A stretch of 64,000 bases of DNA from NCBI RefSeq assembly GCF_027923705.1, contig NZ_AP026442.1:2356001-2420000 (forward strand), read 5' to 3'. The position numbers and the translations under genes are program-made. This DNA is from Cellulomonas sp. NTE-D12. Lineage in GTDB: Bacteria; Actinomycetota; Actinomycetes; Actinomycetales; Cellulomonadaceae. This document shows, in pieces, positions 8,315 through 16,930 of this stretch; within the stretch, counting starts at the first letter, position 1; each line of letters starts with the position of its first letter. Under the pieces are notes generated by a model, which saw only the letters and a program-made list of their open reading frames with translations, was not told the DNA's origin and made no database searches.

Positions 8315-8446
8315 GACGGCCGCGTCGGAACGCTAGCGGCGACCCAATCTCGCGATGGAACGGTGACCGATTCGCCCAAGATTCGGGCACTCAGCGAGAG
8401 TCCGGTTGCCACGATACGGACGTCGCTCACCCATAGGCGTAAGCCT

Positions 8447-9196
8447 TCACGCGCCGGTGCGAGCGATCGTCGTGTTGTTGGCCTGCGCCCGCGGGCGGAC
8501 GACGAGCAGGTCGACGTTGACGTGCGACGGACGGCTCAGCGTCCACGCGATCGCGTCGGCGATGTCCTCGGCCACCAGCGGCTGGTAGCCCTCGTACACC
8601 TTCGCCGCCCGCTCGGCGTCGCCGCCGAACCGGACCAGGGAGAACTCCTCGGTGGCGACGGCGCCGGGCGCGATCTCGATGACGCGCAGCGGCTCGCCGA
8701 CGATCTCCCAGCGCAGGGTGGTGGTCAGCATCTGCTCGGCGGCCTTGACCCCCGTGTAGCCGGCTCCGCCCGGGTAGGCACCGTGCGCCGCGGTGGACGT
8801 CACGACGACCACGTCACCGGCCCCGCGCTCGCGCAGGAGGGGCAGTACGGCCTTGGTGACGCGCAGGGTGCCGAGCACATTCAGCTCGTACATCGTGCGC
8901 CACTGGTCCAGGTCGGCGTGCTCGACGGGCTCCAGCCCCAGCGCGCCGCCGGCGTTGTTCACCACCGCGTCCAGCCCGCCGGTGACGCCCAGGTGCGAGA
9001 CGAGCCCGGCGACGTCGTCGTCGCTGGTCACGTCGGCCGGGTACGCCTCGGCGCCGGTCTCCTCCGCGAGCGCCGCGAGACGGTCCGCGCGGCGGGCCGT
9101 GGCGACGACGTCCCAGCCGTCGGCGCGCAGCCGGCGGACGGTGGCCGCGCCGATGCCGGACGAGGCCCCGGTGACCAGGACTCGACGCGCGCTCAT
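8447..9196 (-). CDS. SDR-family oxidoreductase, candidate malonic semialdehyde reductase
   Basis: A 249-residue classical short-chain dehydrogenase. The NADP-binding motif VTGASSGIGAATV is at the N-terminus, NNAGGALG in the middle, and the catalytic set is the Ser in VVTSTAAHG with Y-x3-K in GYTGVKAAE. Its ATG overlaps the aminotransferase stop by four bases. As the last gene of a reductive pyrimidine operon it is placed to reduce malonic semialdehyde, the product of beta-alanine transamination, to 3-hydroxypropionate, as YdfG-type enzymes do. That substrate is inferred from context only. Confidence 0.8.
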   Translation of the reverse strand: MSARRVLVTGASSGIGAATVRRLRADGWDVVATARRADRLAALAEETGAEAYPADVTSDDDVAGLVSHLGVTGGLDAVVNNAGGALGLEPVEHADLDQWRTMYELNVLGTLRVTKAVLPLLRERGAGDVVVVTSTAAHGAYPGGAGYTGVKAAEQMLTTTLRWEIVGEPLRVIEIAPGAVATEEFSLVRFGGDAERAAKVYEGYQPLVAEDIADAIAWTLSRPSHVNVDLLVVRPRAQANNTTIARTGA

Positions 9197-10554
9197 GCCG
9201 CACCCCCGGCGGTCACGGCCGTCAGCGCGTCGTCGATGATCGCCAGGCCGCGCCGGGCGTCCTCGGGGCTGATCACGCACGGCGGCACCACGTGGATGCG
9301 GTTGTCGGAGACGAAGGGCAGCAGGCCGCGGTCGAGGAGGGCGCGTTTCACGGCGCCCATCGTCGCAGGGCTGACGGGCCTCCTGCTGTCCCGGTCGGCC
9401 ACCAGCTCGACCGCCCAGAACACCCCGGTGCCGCGTACCTCGCCCACCAGCGGCTGCCTGGCTGCCAGCTCGGCGAGGCCCGGGGCCAGCACGTCAGCGC
9501 CGATGGCGGCGGCGTTGGCCACCACCCCCTCGTCCTCCATCGCCGTGATGGTCGCCTCGATCGCCGCCATCGCCAGCGGGTGGCCGGAGTACGTCAGACC
9601 ACCGGGGAACACCCGCTCGTCGAACGTCGCGGCGACCGCGTCGCTGATCAGCACGCCGCCGGCCGGCACGTACCCGGAGTTCACCCCCTTGGCGAAGGTG
9701 ATCAGGTCCGGCACCACATCGTGCTGCTCGAAGGCGAACCACGAGCCCGTGCGGCCGAACCCGGCCATCACCTCGTCGAGGATCAGCACGATGCCGTACC
9801 GGTCGGCGATCGCCCGGACCCCGGCGAGGTAGCCGGGCGGCGGCACCAGGATCCCCGCGGTGCCCGGGACGGACTCGAGCAGGATCGCGGCGACCGTCTC
9901 CGGACCCTCGCACTGGACCACCCGCTCCAGGTGCTGCAGGGCACGTTCGCACTCCTCCTCCGGCGACCGGGCCCAGAACTCCGTCCGGTACAGGTAGGGG
10001 GTGAACACGTGCACGTGACCGCGCGCGTACTCGTTGGGCATCCGGCGCCAGTCGCCCGTCGCGTTCACCGCGGCGCCGGTGTTGCCGTGGTACGAGCGGT
10101 AGCCGCTGACCACCTTGTCGCGTCCGGTGTGCAGCCGGGCCATCCGCATCGCGTTCTCGTTGGCGTCCGCGCCGGCGTTGGTGAAGAAAACCTTGGAGAA
10201 CCCGGCCGGCGCGTGCTCGACGATCTTGGCCGCCGCGCGGCCACGGGTCAGGTTCGCCGTCGCCGGCGCGATGGTCGTCAGCAGGTCCGCCTGCTCGTGG
10301 ATCGCGGCGACGACCTTGGGGTGCTGGTAGCCGATGTTGACGTTGACCAGCTGGCTGGAGAAGTCGAGGTAGCGGTGGCCGGAGTGGTCCCACAGCTCGC
10401 AGCCCGCACCGCCCGCCAGCACGAACGGCGTCAGGTGCGCCTGCGCCGACCAGGAGTGGAACAGGTGCGCGCGGTCCAGGCTCGCCGCGAGGGCGTCGAG
10501 CTCCGGTCCGGTCGGGGCCGCGGCGGTCGGGACGGCCGGGGCTGCGTGTGGCAT
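9193..10554 (-). CDS. class III aminotransferase, likely beta-alanine:pyruvate type
   Basis: A 453-residue PLP enzyme of the omega-amino acid transaminase group. It shows TNAGADANENAMRMAR for phosphate binding, LILDEVMAGFGRTG carrying the cofactor-contacting Asp, and the Schiff-base lysine in ITFAKGVNSGY. Length fits the family (about 440-460). Encoded with dihydropyrimidinase and beta-ureidopropionase, it probably removes the amino group of beta-alanine to give malonic semialdehyde; taurine or other omega-amines are alternatives. It starts 112 bp after the binding-protein gene, with a strong hairpin between, and is translationally coupled to the SDR. Confidence 0.85.
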   Translation of the reverse strand: MPHAAPAVPTAAAPTGPELDALAASLDRAHLFHSWSAQAHLTPFVLAGGAGCELWDHSGHRYLDFSSQLVNVNIGYQHPKVVAAIHEQADLLTTIAPATANLTRGRAAAKIVEHAPAGFSKVFFTNAGADANENAMRMARLHTGRDKVVSGYRSYHGNTGAAVNATGDWRRMPNEYARGHVHVFTPYLYRTEFWARSPEEECERALQHLERVVQCEGPETVAAILLESVPGTAGILVPPPGYLAGVRAIADRYGIVLILDEVMAGFGRTGSWFAFEQHDVVPDLITFAKGVNSGYVPAGGVLISDAVAATFDERVFPGGLTYSGHPLAMAAIEATITAMEDEGVVANAAAIGADVLAPGLAELAARQPLVGEVRGTGVFWAVELVADRDSRRPVSPATMGAVKRALLDRGLLPFVSDNRIHVVPPCVISPEDARRGLAIIDDALTAVTAGGAA

Positions 10555-10611
10555 GAGCGAGGCTCCTCGTGGCGGTGCTGGTCGGTGGTGGGTCGGTTGC
10601 GCAGGGTGCTG

Positions 10612-10661
10612 CGGGCGGTGGGGACGGACCTCGGAAGGTTTCGTGCCGCCCCCACCGCCCG
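10612..10661. terminator. intra-operon hairpin after the binding-protein gene
   Basis: A perfect 12-bp stem (CGGGCGGTGGGG with CCCCACCGCCCG) encloses a 26-base loop, just after the stop codon of the NMT1-like binding protein and before the aminotransferase start. There is no T-run. It could be a partial terminator or a 3' stabiliser that lets the binding protein be made in excess, as is common in ABC importer operons. Confidence 0.55.
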
Positions 10662-10666
10662 TCGGA

Positions 10667-11845
10667 CTAGTTGCCGCCCTCGGCGAGGGTGACGGTGATC
10701 GGCTTGAAGCTCGAGCCGGTCACGTCGACCCCCTCGGCCTTGAGCTCGTCGAGTGCCTTGGTGACGTAGTCGTTGGTGTACGCGTCGGCGTCGGGCTTCT
10801 TGGTGATGACGGTCGCGCCCTGGTCGTTCTTGGTGCCCAGCGCGATGGCGACGGTCTGGTCCCAGGCCTTCTGGTCGATCATCCCGGCGCCGTCGGGCGA
10901 CGGCCAGATCAGCTTGTTCACCTCGTTGGTCTGCCACAGCTGGTGGCTCTGGCCGAGCTTGGAGCCCGCGGCCACGATGATGTCCCGCGCGGCCTCCGGG
11001 TTGTCCCGGACGTAAGCCCAGCCCTTGATGCTGGCCTTGATGAACTTGACGGTCGTGTCCTGGTAGGCCTTGTCCGACGTGAGCTTGTCGGTGTTGGCCC
11101 AGATCGCGTCCTGCAGCATGGCGGTGCCCTCGCTGTTCCAGTCGACGACGTTGAAGTCGTCGGCCGTGTACTGCTTGCCGGTGGCCGGGTTCTTCGCCTC
11201 GAGCAGCTGCGCGTACTCGTTGTAGACCATCGCCTGGGCCGCATCGATGTCACCGGCGAGGAACGCGTTCATGTCGAACTGCTGCTGCACCAGCGTGACG
11301 TCCTTCGCCGGGTCGAGGCCGGCCTTGGTCATGCCGGCGAACAGCTCGAACTCGTTGCCGAAGCCCCAGTTGCCCACCTTCTTGCCCTTGAGGGCCGCGG
11401 CGGTGGTGATGTTCTTGTCCTTGAACGAGACCTGCAGCGTGCCGGAGCGCTGGAAGATCTGCGCCACGTCGGTGATCCCGGCGCCCTGCTCGCGCGAGGC
11501 GAGCGCCTTGGGCACCCACGCCAGCGCGTAGTCCACCGACCCGTTGGCCAGCTGGGTCTGCGGCACGATGTCGGTGCCGCCCTCGACGATCTGCACGTCG
11601 AGACCCTCGTCCTTGTAGTAGCCCTGCTTCAGCGCCGCGTAGTAGCCGGCGAACTGGGCCTGCGTGAACCACTGCAGCTGCAGCTTGACCGGGGTGAGCG
11701 CGCCGGAGCCGCCCGTCCCGGACGCGGAGGCTGCCGGTGCGGCGGCCGAGCCGCTGCTGCTGCAGCCGGTCAGCGCGAGCGCTGCGGCGGTCGCGGCGAC
11801 GGTCAGGCCCCACGCGGTGCGCCTGGTGAGTCTCATCTGGCTCAT
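10667..11845 (-). CDS. ABC transporter substrate-binding lipoprotein, NMT1/THI5-like
   Basis: A 392-residue exported lipoprotein. The signal peptide MSQMRLTRRTAWGLTVAATA ends in a lipobox LALTGC, followed by a low-complexity Ser/Ala/Gly linker. The mature part begins VKLQLQWFTQAQFAGYYAAL, typical of the NMT1/SsuA/ThiY group that binds pyrimidine-like, sulfonate and nitrate ligands. A second start at 11836 is possible; GAGGAAAGGG precedes both. It is encoded within the pyrimidine operon beside two permeases and an ATPase, so the ligand is probably a pyrimidine, dihydropyrimidine or hydantoin. Confidence 0.88.
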   Translation of the reverse strand: MSQMRLTRRTAWGLTVAATAAALALTGCSSSGSAAAPAASASGTGGSGALTPVKLQLQWFTQAQFAGYYAALKQGYYKDEGLDVQIVEGGTDIVPQTQLANGSVDYALAWVPKALASREQGAGITDVAQIFQRSGTLQVSFKDKNITTAAALKGKKVGNWGFGNEFELFAGMTKAGLDPAKDVTLVQQQFDMNAFLAGDIDAAQAMVYNEYAQLLEAKNPATGKQYTADDFNVVDWNSEGTAMLQDAIWANTDKLTSDKAYQDTTVKFIKASIKGWAYVRDNPEAARDIIVAAGSKLGQSHQLWQTNEVNKLIWPSPDGAGMIDQKAWDQTVAIALGTKNDQGATVITKKPDADAYTNDYVTKALDELKAEGVDVTGSSFKPITVTLAEGGN

Positions 11846-11936
11846 CCCTTTCCTCGGTGCGGGGTGCGGCTCGCGGAGGGGCGAGACGCCGGGTCGGCCG
11901 GCCTGGCGCCGATGGCAGGCGGGACGGGTGGTGGGT

Positions 11937-12701
11937 TCAGGCGGCTCCCTGACGGCGGGCGACGGCGTGCTCGGCCGCGAGCGTGACCAGGTAGAACACG
12001 AGCCCGAGCGCGATCGCGCCGACGACGAACGCCCACGCCCGGGCGTAGGCCGAGCTGGACGCCGCGGCGGTGATCCGCGAGCCGAGGCCGTTCTGCAGGC
12101 CGCCGAAGTACTCCGCGACGATCGCGGCGATCACCCCGGTGGACGAGGCGATGCGCAGGCCGGTGAACAGGTAGGGCAGCGCACCGGGGACCGTGACGGT
12201 CCTGGCGAGCTGGCCCGGCGTGGCGGCGTAGGCCCGCAGCAGGTCGCGGTGCACGGGCAGCACCTGGCGCAGCCCGCGCAGGGTGTTGACGAACACCGGG
12301 GCGAACACGACCACGGCGACGATCAGCCGCCGCGGGGTCGTGGTGGTGGTGCCGAACATCGTGTTCAGCGCCGGTGCCAGGGCGACGATCGGCATCACGG
12401 CCAGCGCTGCGGCGGTCGGAGACATCAGGGCGTCCACCACCCGGCTGCGGGCGGCGAGCAGCGCGGCGCCGACCGCCGCGAGGGCCCCGAGCAGCAGCCC
12501 GACCAGCACGTTGGTGCCCGTCGCCACTGCGGAGCGCCACACCAGCGGCCACACCGTCACCAGCTGCGTCCAGATCGCGGTCGGCGCCGGCAGCAGGTAG
12601 GGCTTGACGCCGCTGACCTGGACGAACAGCTGCCAGCCCAGCAGCGCCAGCGCACCGAGCACGACGGGTGCGAGCCACCGGCGGACCGCAGCGGCCGTCA
12701 T
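11937..12701 (-). CDS. ABC transporter permease, SsuC/ThiX-like
   Basis: A 254-residue inner-membrane permease with about six transmembrane segments, starting PVVLGALALLGWQLFVQVSG and ending in a C-terminal helix VVGAIALGLVFYLVTLAAE. It carries the binding-protein-dependent permease loop around LLRAYAATPGQLARTVTVPG. The ATG overlaps the ATPase stop (ATGA). With the second permease it would form a heterodimeric channel for the NMT1-like binding protein. Confidence 0.87.
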   Translation of the reverse strand: MTAAAVRRWLAPVVLGALALLGWQLFVQVSGVKPYLLPAPTAIWTQLVTVWPLVWRSAVATGTNVLVGLLLGALAAVGAALLAARSRVVDALMSPTAAALAVMPIVALAPALNTMFGTTTTTPRRLIVAVVVFAPVFVNTLRGLRQVLPVHRDLLRAYAATPGQLARTVTVPGALPYLFTGLRIASSTGVIAAIVAEYFGGLQNGLGSRITAAASSSAYARAWAFVVGAIALGLVFYLVTLAAEHAVARRQGAA

Positions 12702-13549
12702 CGCAGGTCCACGCCGCGCGCCGCGGTCGCGCCACCGTGCAGCGCCTCGCGCACCGCGGTGACGTCGGCGAAGAACGCGCTGTCCTCGCGGGTGCCGTCC
12801 GTCCGGCTGGCCGTCGCGGCCAGGGAGATCGGCACCACCTGGCTGATCCGGCCGGGGCGGGCGCTCATCACCACGACGCGGTGGGACAGGAACACCGCCT
12901 CGGGGATCGAGTGCGTGACGAACAGCACTGCCGCGCCGCTCTCCGCGCAGATGCGCACCAGCTCGGTCTGCATCCGCTCCCGGGTCATCTCGTCGAGCGC
13001 CCCGAAGGGCTCGTCCATCAGCAGCAGGCTCGGTCGCTCCGCCAGCGAGCGCGCGATGGCCACGCGCTGCTGCATGCCTCCCGACAGCTGGCCCGGCAGG
13101 TGGCCGGCGAAGTCCGCCAGCCCCACCATCTCGAGCAGCTCGGTCGCACGTGCGGCCCGCTGCCGGCGTCCGACGCCGTGCAGCTCCAGCGGCAGCTCGA
13201 CGTTCGCCTTGACGGTGCGCCACGGCAGCAGCCCCGCCTGCTGGAACGCGATGCCGTAGTCCTGCCCCTCCCGGGCCACGCGCGGGGGCTTGCCGAACAC
13301 GGTCAGCTCGCCGGACGTCGGCTCGTCCAGGTCGGCGACCAGGCGCAGCAACGTGGACTTGCCGCACCCGGACGGTCCGATCAGGGAGACGAACTCCCCC
13401 GCGGCGACCGTCAGGTCGACGCCCTCGAGTGCGACCACCTCGCCGCTGCGGGTGCGGAACGTCTTGCCGACGCCGCGGGCGACCACCGCGGCGGCGGGGT
13501 GCGTGGTGACCGGCGCAACGGGCGCAGGAGTGGGGGTGGGGACGGTCAC
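12698..13549 (-). CDS. ABC transporter ATP-binding protein, SsuB/TauB-like
   Basis: A 283-residue ATPase. Walker A is GPSGCGKSTLL, the Q-loop is IAFQQAGLLPW, the signature is LSGGMQQRVAIAR, Walker B is LLLMDEPFGALDE, and the H-loop is VTHSIPEA. A Pro/Thr/Val-rich N-terminal extension of about 25 residues precedes the domain. The start is a GTG overlapping the stop of the upstream permease (GTGA). It energises the importer of the pyrimidine operon. Confidence 0.9.
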   Translation of the reverse strand: MTVPTPTPAPVAPVTTHPAAAVVARGVGKTFRTRSGEVVALEGVDLTVAAGEFVSLIGPSGCGKSTLLRLVADLDEPTSGELTVFGKPPRVAREGQDYGIAFQQAGLLPWRTVKANVELPLELHGVGRRQRAARATELLEMVGLADFAGHLPGQLSGGMQQRVAIARSLAERPSLLLMDEPFGALDEMTRERMQTELVRICAESGAAVLFVTHSIPEAVFLSHRVVVMSARPGRISQVVPISLAATASRTDGTREDSAFFADVTAVREALHGGATAARGVDLR

Positions 13550-14430
13550 GAGGACACCTCCGCGTAGCGGTAGCGGCGCAGCAGCAGCCCGACGAGGCCG
13601 ACGACCCCGGCGGCGACCAGGCCGAGGGCGGCGGCCGCCACGATCGCCGCCCACGGCTTGCCCGGGTCGCCGCTGGCGGACTGCGCGTACGAGATGATCA
13701 GCCGCCCGATGCCCCCGGGGGTCCCGGTGGACACCTCGGCGACGATGGCGCCGACCACGGCGGTGGCGGCGCCGAGCCGCAGCGCGGGCAGCACGTACGG
13801 CACGCTGGCCGGCAGCCGCAGCGAGACGAGCGTGCGCCACCACCCCGCGGCCTGGGCGCGGAACAGGTCGGTCTGCGCCGACGTCGGGGACTGCAGCCCC
13901 CGCAGCGCGCCGACGGCCACCGGGAAGAACGCCAGGTAGGACGCGATCGCGGCCACCGACATCCACCGCTGCCACTCGAAGGCGCCGAGGTGGATGCGAC
14001 CGCCCCAGCCCACCACCAGCGGTGCCAGCGCGATCAGCGGGACCGTCTGGCTGAGCACCACCCACGGGAGCACCGCCGCCTCGGCCAGCCGGCTCCTCGC
14101 CATCAGCACCGCCAGCGCCATTCCGGCGACCACGCCGACCAGCCAGCCGGCCAGCGCCACGCGCAGCGTGAACCACCCCGCCTTGGTCATGGCGACCAGC
14201 ACCGAGTCGGCACCGCGCGCCGAGGTCTCCGACCGACCCATCCGGGCGACCACGTCCCACACGTGCGGCATCGCATGGTCGTCGGTGCGCGGCAGCACGC
14301 TGGCGCCGAGCACGTGCACGCCCGCGGCGGGGACCACGGCCTTGACCAGCTCCCAGACCAGGCAGAGCAGCAGCAGGGCGGCGATCCCGTAGGCGGTCGC
14401 GCGCAGGGCGCGGTAGCGGTCGCCCGTCAT
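13546..14430 (-). CDS. ABC transporter permease, second subunit
   Basis: A 294-residue permease of the SsuC/NMT1-importer type. The N-terminal segment AYGIAALLLLCLVWELVKAV is followed by an extracytoplasmic loop and five further helices. The conserved cytoplasmic loop is around LFRAQAAGWWRTLVSLRLPA. It is coupled to the LLM oxidoreductase upstream (ATGA at 14427-14430) and to the ATPase downstream. Having two different permease genes in one cassette fits the pyrimidine/hydantoin importer arrangement. Confidence 0.87.
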   Translation of the reverse strand: MTGDRYRALRATAYGIAALLLLCLVWELVKAVVPAAGVHVLGASVLPRTDDHAMPHVWDVVARMGRSETSARGADSVLVAMTKAGWFTLRVALAGWLVGVVAGMALAVLMARSRLAEAAVLPWVVLSQTVPLIALAPLVVGWGGRIHLGAFEWQRWMSVAAIASYLAFFPVAVGALRGLQSPTSAQTDLFRAQAAGWWRTLVSLRLPASVPYVLPALRLGAATAVVGAIVAEVSTGTPGGIGRLIISYAQSASGDPGKPWAAIVAAAALGLVAAGVVGLVGLLLRRYRYAEVSS

Positions 14431-15458
14431 GCCGTCGCCACCACGGGCTCGGCAAGCGCCGGGATCACCCGCTCGCCGTACAGGCGCATCGTCTCCTCCT
14501 TGTTGTCGTGCTGGAGGTAGAGCGCGTACTGCGTGCAGCCCAGGGACTCGAGCACCCGCAGCTTCTCCACGTGCTCGTACGGCGAGCCGAGCAGGCAGAA
14601 GCGCTCGACGATCTCGTCCGGCACGAACGTGGTGTGGGTGTTCCCCGCGCGGCCGTGCTGGTTGTAGTCGTAGCCCTCGCGGTCGCGGATGTAGTCCGTC
14701 AGGGCCTTCGGCACCGCGGAGTCCGTGCCGTACCGCCGGACGATCTCCGCGACGTGGTTGCCGACCATCCCGCCGAACCAGCGGCACTGCTCACGCATGT
14801 GCGCCCGTTCGGCCGGTGACTGACCGTCGCCGACGTAGGCCGGCGCGGCGACGCAGAACTGCACCTCGTCGGGATCGCGTCCCGCCGCCTCCGCCGAGTC
14901 GCGGACCGCCTTGATCATCCACGTCGCGATGTCGGGGTCCGCCAGCTGCAGGATGAACGCGTCGCCCACCTCGCCGGTCAGCTTCAGGGCCTGCGGGCCG
15001 TAGGCGGCCACCCACACCTCCAGCTGCGAGCGCGTCGCCCACGGGAAGCGGACCGTCCGGTCGTTGAGCGACGCGGCCCGGCCGTTGGCCAGCTCCCGGA
15101 TCACCTGCACCGCCTCGCGCAGCGTCGCGAGGTTCGACGGCTTGCCGTTCAGGGTGCGCACCGCCGAGTCGCCGCGCCCGATGCCGCACACCGTGCGGTT
15201 GCCGTACATCTCGTTCAGGGTGGCGAACAAGGACGCGATCACGGTCCAGTCCCGCGTCGCGGGGTTGGTGACCATGGGCCCGACCTTGACCGTGTGCGTC
15301 GCCGCGAGGATCGCGGAGTAGATGACGAACGGCTCCTGCCACAGCAGGTGCGAGTCGAACGTCCACACGTAGTCGAAGCCGTGGGTCTCGGCCTGGCGGG
15401 CCAGGTCGACGGTCCGCCAGGCGGGCGGGTTGGTCTGCAGGACGACGCCGAAGTCCAT
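14427..15458 (-). CDS. LLM-class flavin/F420-dependent oxidoreductase
   Basis: A 343-residue bacterial-luciferase-like TIM-barrel protein. It begins MDFGVVLQTNPPAWRTVDLA and contains FDYVWTFDSH, VKVGPMVTNPATRD and GIGRGDSAVRTL, matching the LLM family and, from memory, the TIGR03842 (CPS_4043) branch often found beside hydantoinase genes. The cofactor may be F420 or FMN; F420 genes lie just 4 kb to the right. Its role in pyrimidine breakdown is unknown. It might perform the ring-reduction step, since no dihydropyrimidine dehydrogenase is in the window, or a RutA-like oxygenation. Confidence 0.85.
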   Translation of the reverse strand: MDFGVVLQTNPPAWRTVDLARQAETHGFDYVWTFDSHLLWQEPFVIYSAILAATHTVKVGPMVTNPATRDWTVIASLFATLNEMYGNRTVCGIGRGDSAVRTLNGKPSNLATLREAVQVIRELANGRAASLNDRTVRFPWATRSQLEVWVAAYGPQALKLTGEVGDAFILQLADPDIATWMIKAVRDSAEAAGRDPDEVQFCVAAPAYVGDGQSPAERAHMREQCRWFGGMVGNHVAEIVRRYGTDSAVPKALTDYIRDREGYDYNQHGRAGNTHTTFVPDEIVERFCLLGSPYEHVEKLRVLESLGCTQYALYLQHDNKEETMRLYGERVIPALAEPVVATA

Positions 15459-15465
15459 GTGCGCC

Positions 15466-16887
15466 TCAGACCAGGTACTGCGACAGGTCGCGCTTGAGGA
15501 ACTTCCCGTGGCCGGCGGTGCCGAGGAACTGCCCGTCGTCCACGACCACCGACCCGCGGGAGATCACGGTGTCGACGTGCCCGTCGATCTCGTAGCCCTC
15601 CCAGGCCGAGTAGTCCATGTTCATGTGGTGGGTCTTGCCCACCCCGATCGACGTGTGGCCGTTCGGGTCGTAGACCACCACGTCCGCGTCGGCGCCCGGT
15701 GCCAGCACGCCCTTGCGGCCGTACAGGCCGAACATCCGCGCCGGGGTGACGGCGATCAGCTCCACCCAGCGCTCCAGGCTGATCTGGCCGGTGACCACCC
15801 CTTGGTAGAGCAGGTCGACGCGGTGCTCCACCGAGCCGATGCCGTTGGGGATCTTGGAGAAGTCGCCGATCCCCAGCTCCTTCTGCCCCTTCATGCAGAA
15901 GGGGCAGTGGTCGGTGGACACCACCTGCAGGTCGTTGGTGCGCAGCGCCTGCCACATGTGCTCCTGGTGGTGCTCCGCCTTGGACCGCAGCGGGGTGGAG
16001 CACACCCACTTGGCCCCCTCGAAGCCGGGAGCTCCGAGCTGGTCCTCCAGGGTCAGGTACAGGTACTGCGGGCAGGTCTCGCCGAACACGTTCTGCCCGT
16101 TGTCCCGGGCGGTGGCGATCTGCGCGACGGCCTGCTTGGCCGAGACGTGCACCACGTACAGCGGGGCGCCGGTGTACTGCGCCAGCATGATCGCCCGGTG
16201 CGTGGCCTCCTCCTCGGCCTGCCACGGCCGGGAGATGCCGTGGTAGTACGGGTCGGTCTTGCCCTGCGCCACCAGCTGCTGCACCACGGTGTCGATCCAC
16301 GACCCGTTCTCCGCGTGCATCATGATCAGCGCGCCGTTGTCCGCCGCCTTCTGCATCGCGCGCAGGATCTGGCCGTCGTCGGACAGGAACACGCCCTTGT
16401 AGGCCTGGAACAGCTTGAAGCTGCTCACGCCCTCGGCCACCAGCTCGTCCATCGCGTCCAGGGACGAGTCCTGCACGTCGGACAGGATCTGGTGGAACCC
16501 GTAGTCGATCGCACAGTTCCCGGCGGCCTTCTGGTGCCACAGCGCGTACTGGTCCAGCGGGTTCTCGCCCGCGTACTGGACGACGAAGTCGATGATGCTC
16601 GTCGTCCCGCCCCACGCGGCGGCCGTGGTGCCCGTCTCGAAGGTGTCGGAGGCGAACGTGCCGCCGAACGGCATCTCCATGTGCGTGTGCGCGTCGATCC
16701 CGCCGGGGATCACGTACTTGCCGGCGGCGTCGATCACGCGGTCCACGGAGGCCGCCAGGTCGTGGCCGAGCAGCGTGGAGCCGGGGTCGAGGATCGCGAC
16801 GATCTTCTCTCCGTCGATCAGCACGTCGGCGGCGCCGCGGCCGGTGGCGTTGACCACCGTGCCGCCGGTGATGAGCGTGGTGGGCAT
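15466..16887 (-). CDS. hydA: dihydropyrimidinase (D-hydantoinase)
   Basis: A 473-residue amidohydrolase that opens dihydrouracil or dihydrothymine to N-carbamoyl-beta-amino acids. Metal ligands are visible in GGIDAHTHMEMPFGG (HxH), the carbamylated lysine in VSSFKLFQAYKG, histidines in MMHAENG and VVHVSAKQA, and the aspartate in VVSTDHCPF. Length matches the family (about 460-490). A GGGAG ribosome binding site lies in the 3' arm of a small hairpin just before the ATG. Seven bases separate its stop from the LLM start. With the upstream amidohydrolase it forms the core of the reductive pyrimidine pathway. Confidence 0.93.
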   Translation of the reverse strand: MPTTLITGGTVVNATGRGAADVLIDGEKIVAILDPGSTLLGHDLAASVDRVIDAAGKYVIPGGIDAHTHMEMPFGGTFASDTFETGTTAAAWGGTTSIIDFVVQYAGENPLDQYALWHQKAAGNCAIDYGFHQILSDVQDSSLDAMDELVAEGVSSFKLFQAYKGVFLSDDGQILRAMQKAADNGALIMMHAENGSWIDTVVQQLVAQGKTDPYYHGISRPWQAEEEATHRAIMLAQYTGAPLYVVHVSAKQAVAQIATARDNGQNVFGETCPQYLYLTLEDQLGAPGFEGAKWVCSTPLRSKAEHHQEHMWQALRTNDLQVVSTDHCPFCMKGQKELGIGDFSKIPNGIGSVEHRVDLLYQGVVTGQISLERWVELIAVTPARMFGLYGRKGVLAPGADADVVVYDPNGHTSIGVGKTHHMNMDYSAWEGYEIDGHVDTVISRGSVVVDDGQFLGTAGHGKFLKRDLSQYLV

Positions 16888-16891
16888 GGGG

Positions 16892-16904
16892 CTCCCTTCG
16901 GGAG
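16892..16904 (-). promoter_or_regulatory. hairpin overlapping the hydA ribosome binding site
   Basis: On the mRNA strand, CTCCC-GAA-GGGAG forms a 5-bp stem whose 3' arm is the hydA Shine-Dalgarno sequence, a few bases before the ATG. It could dampen translation. The stem is short and may be incidental. Confidence 0.25.
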
Positions 16905-16930
16905 GGCCTGCAGGTGAGGTGGGCAGCGGG

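Larger units (their letters stand above)
5954..8446. other. low-GC two-gene accessory cassette (candidate defence island)
   Basis: Base composition falls visibly here, to roughly 50-58% G+C against more than 70% on both sides, with AT-rich codons otherwise rare in the window. It holds only the reverse transcriptase and HEPN genes, between poxB and the pyrimidine operon. The sharp change at both ends suggests horizontal acquisition. No integrase, transposase or convincing flanking direct repeat was found, and the 8-base match cgtaagcc at 6042 and 8438 is too short to count. Confidence 0.6.

Noticed and set aside
6042..8445. Direct repeat cgtaagcc (6042-6049 and 8438-8445) flanking the RT-HEPN cassette
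   Set aside because: Eight bases are expected by chance at this distance, and flanking bases do not match.
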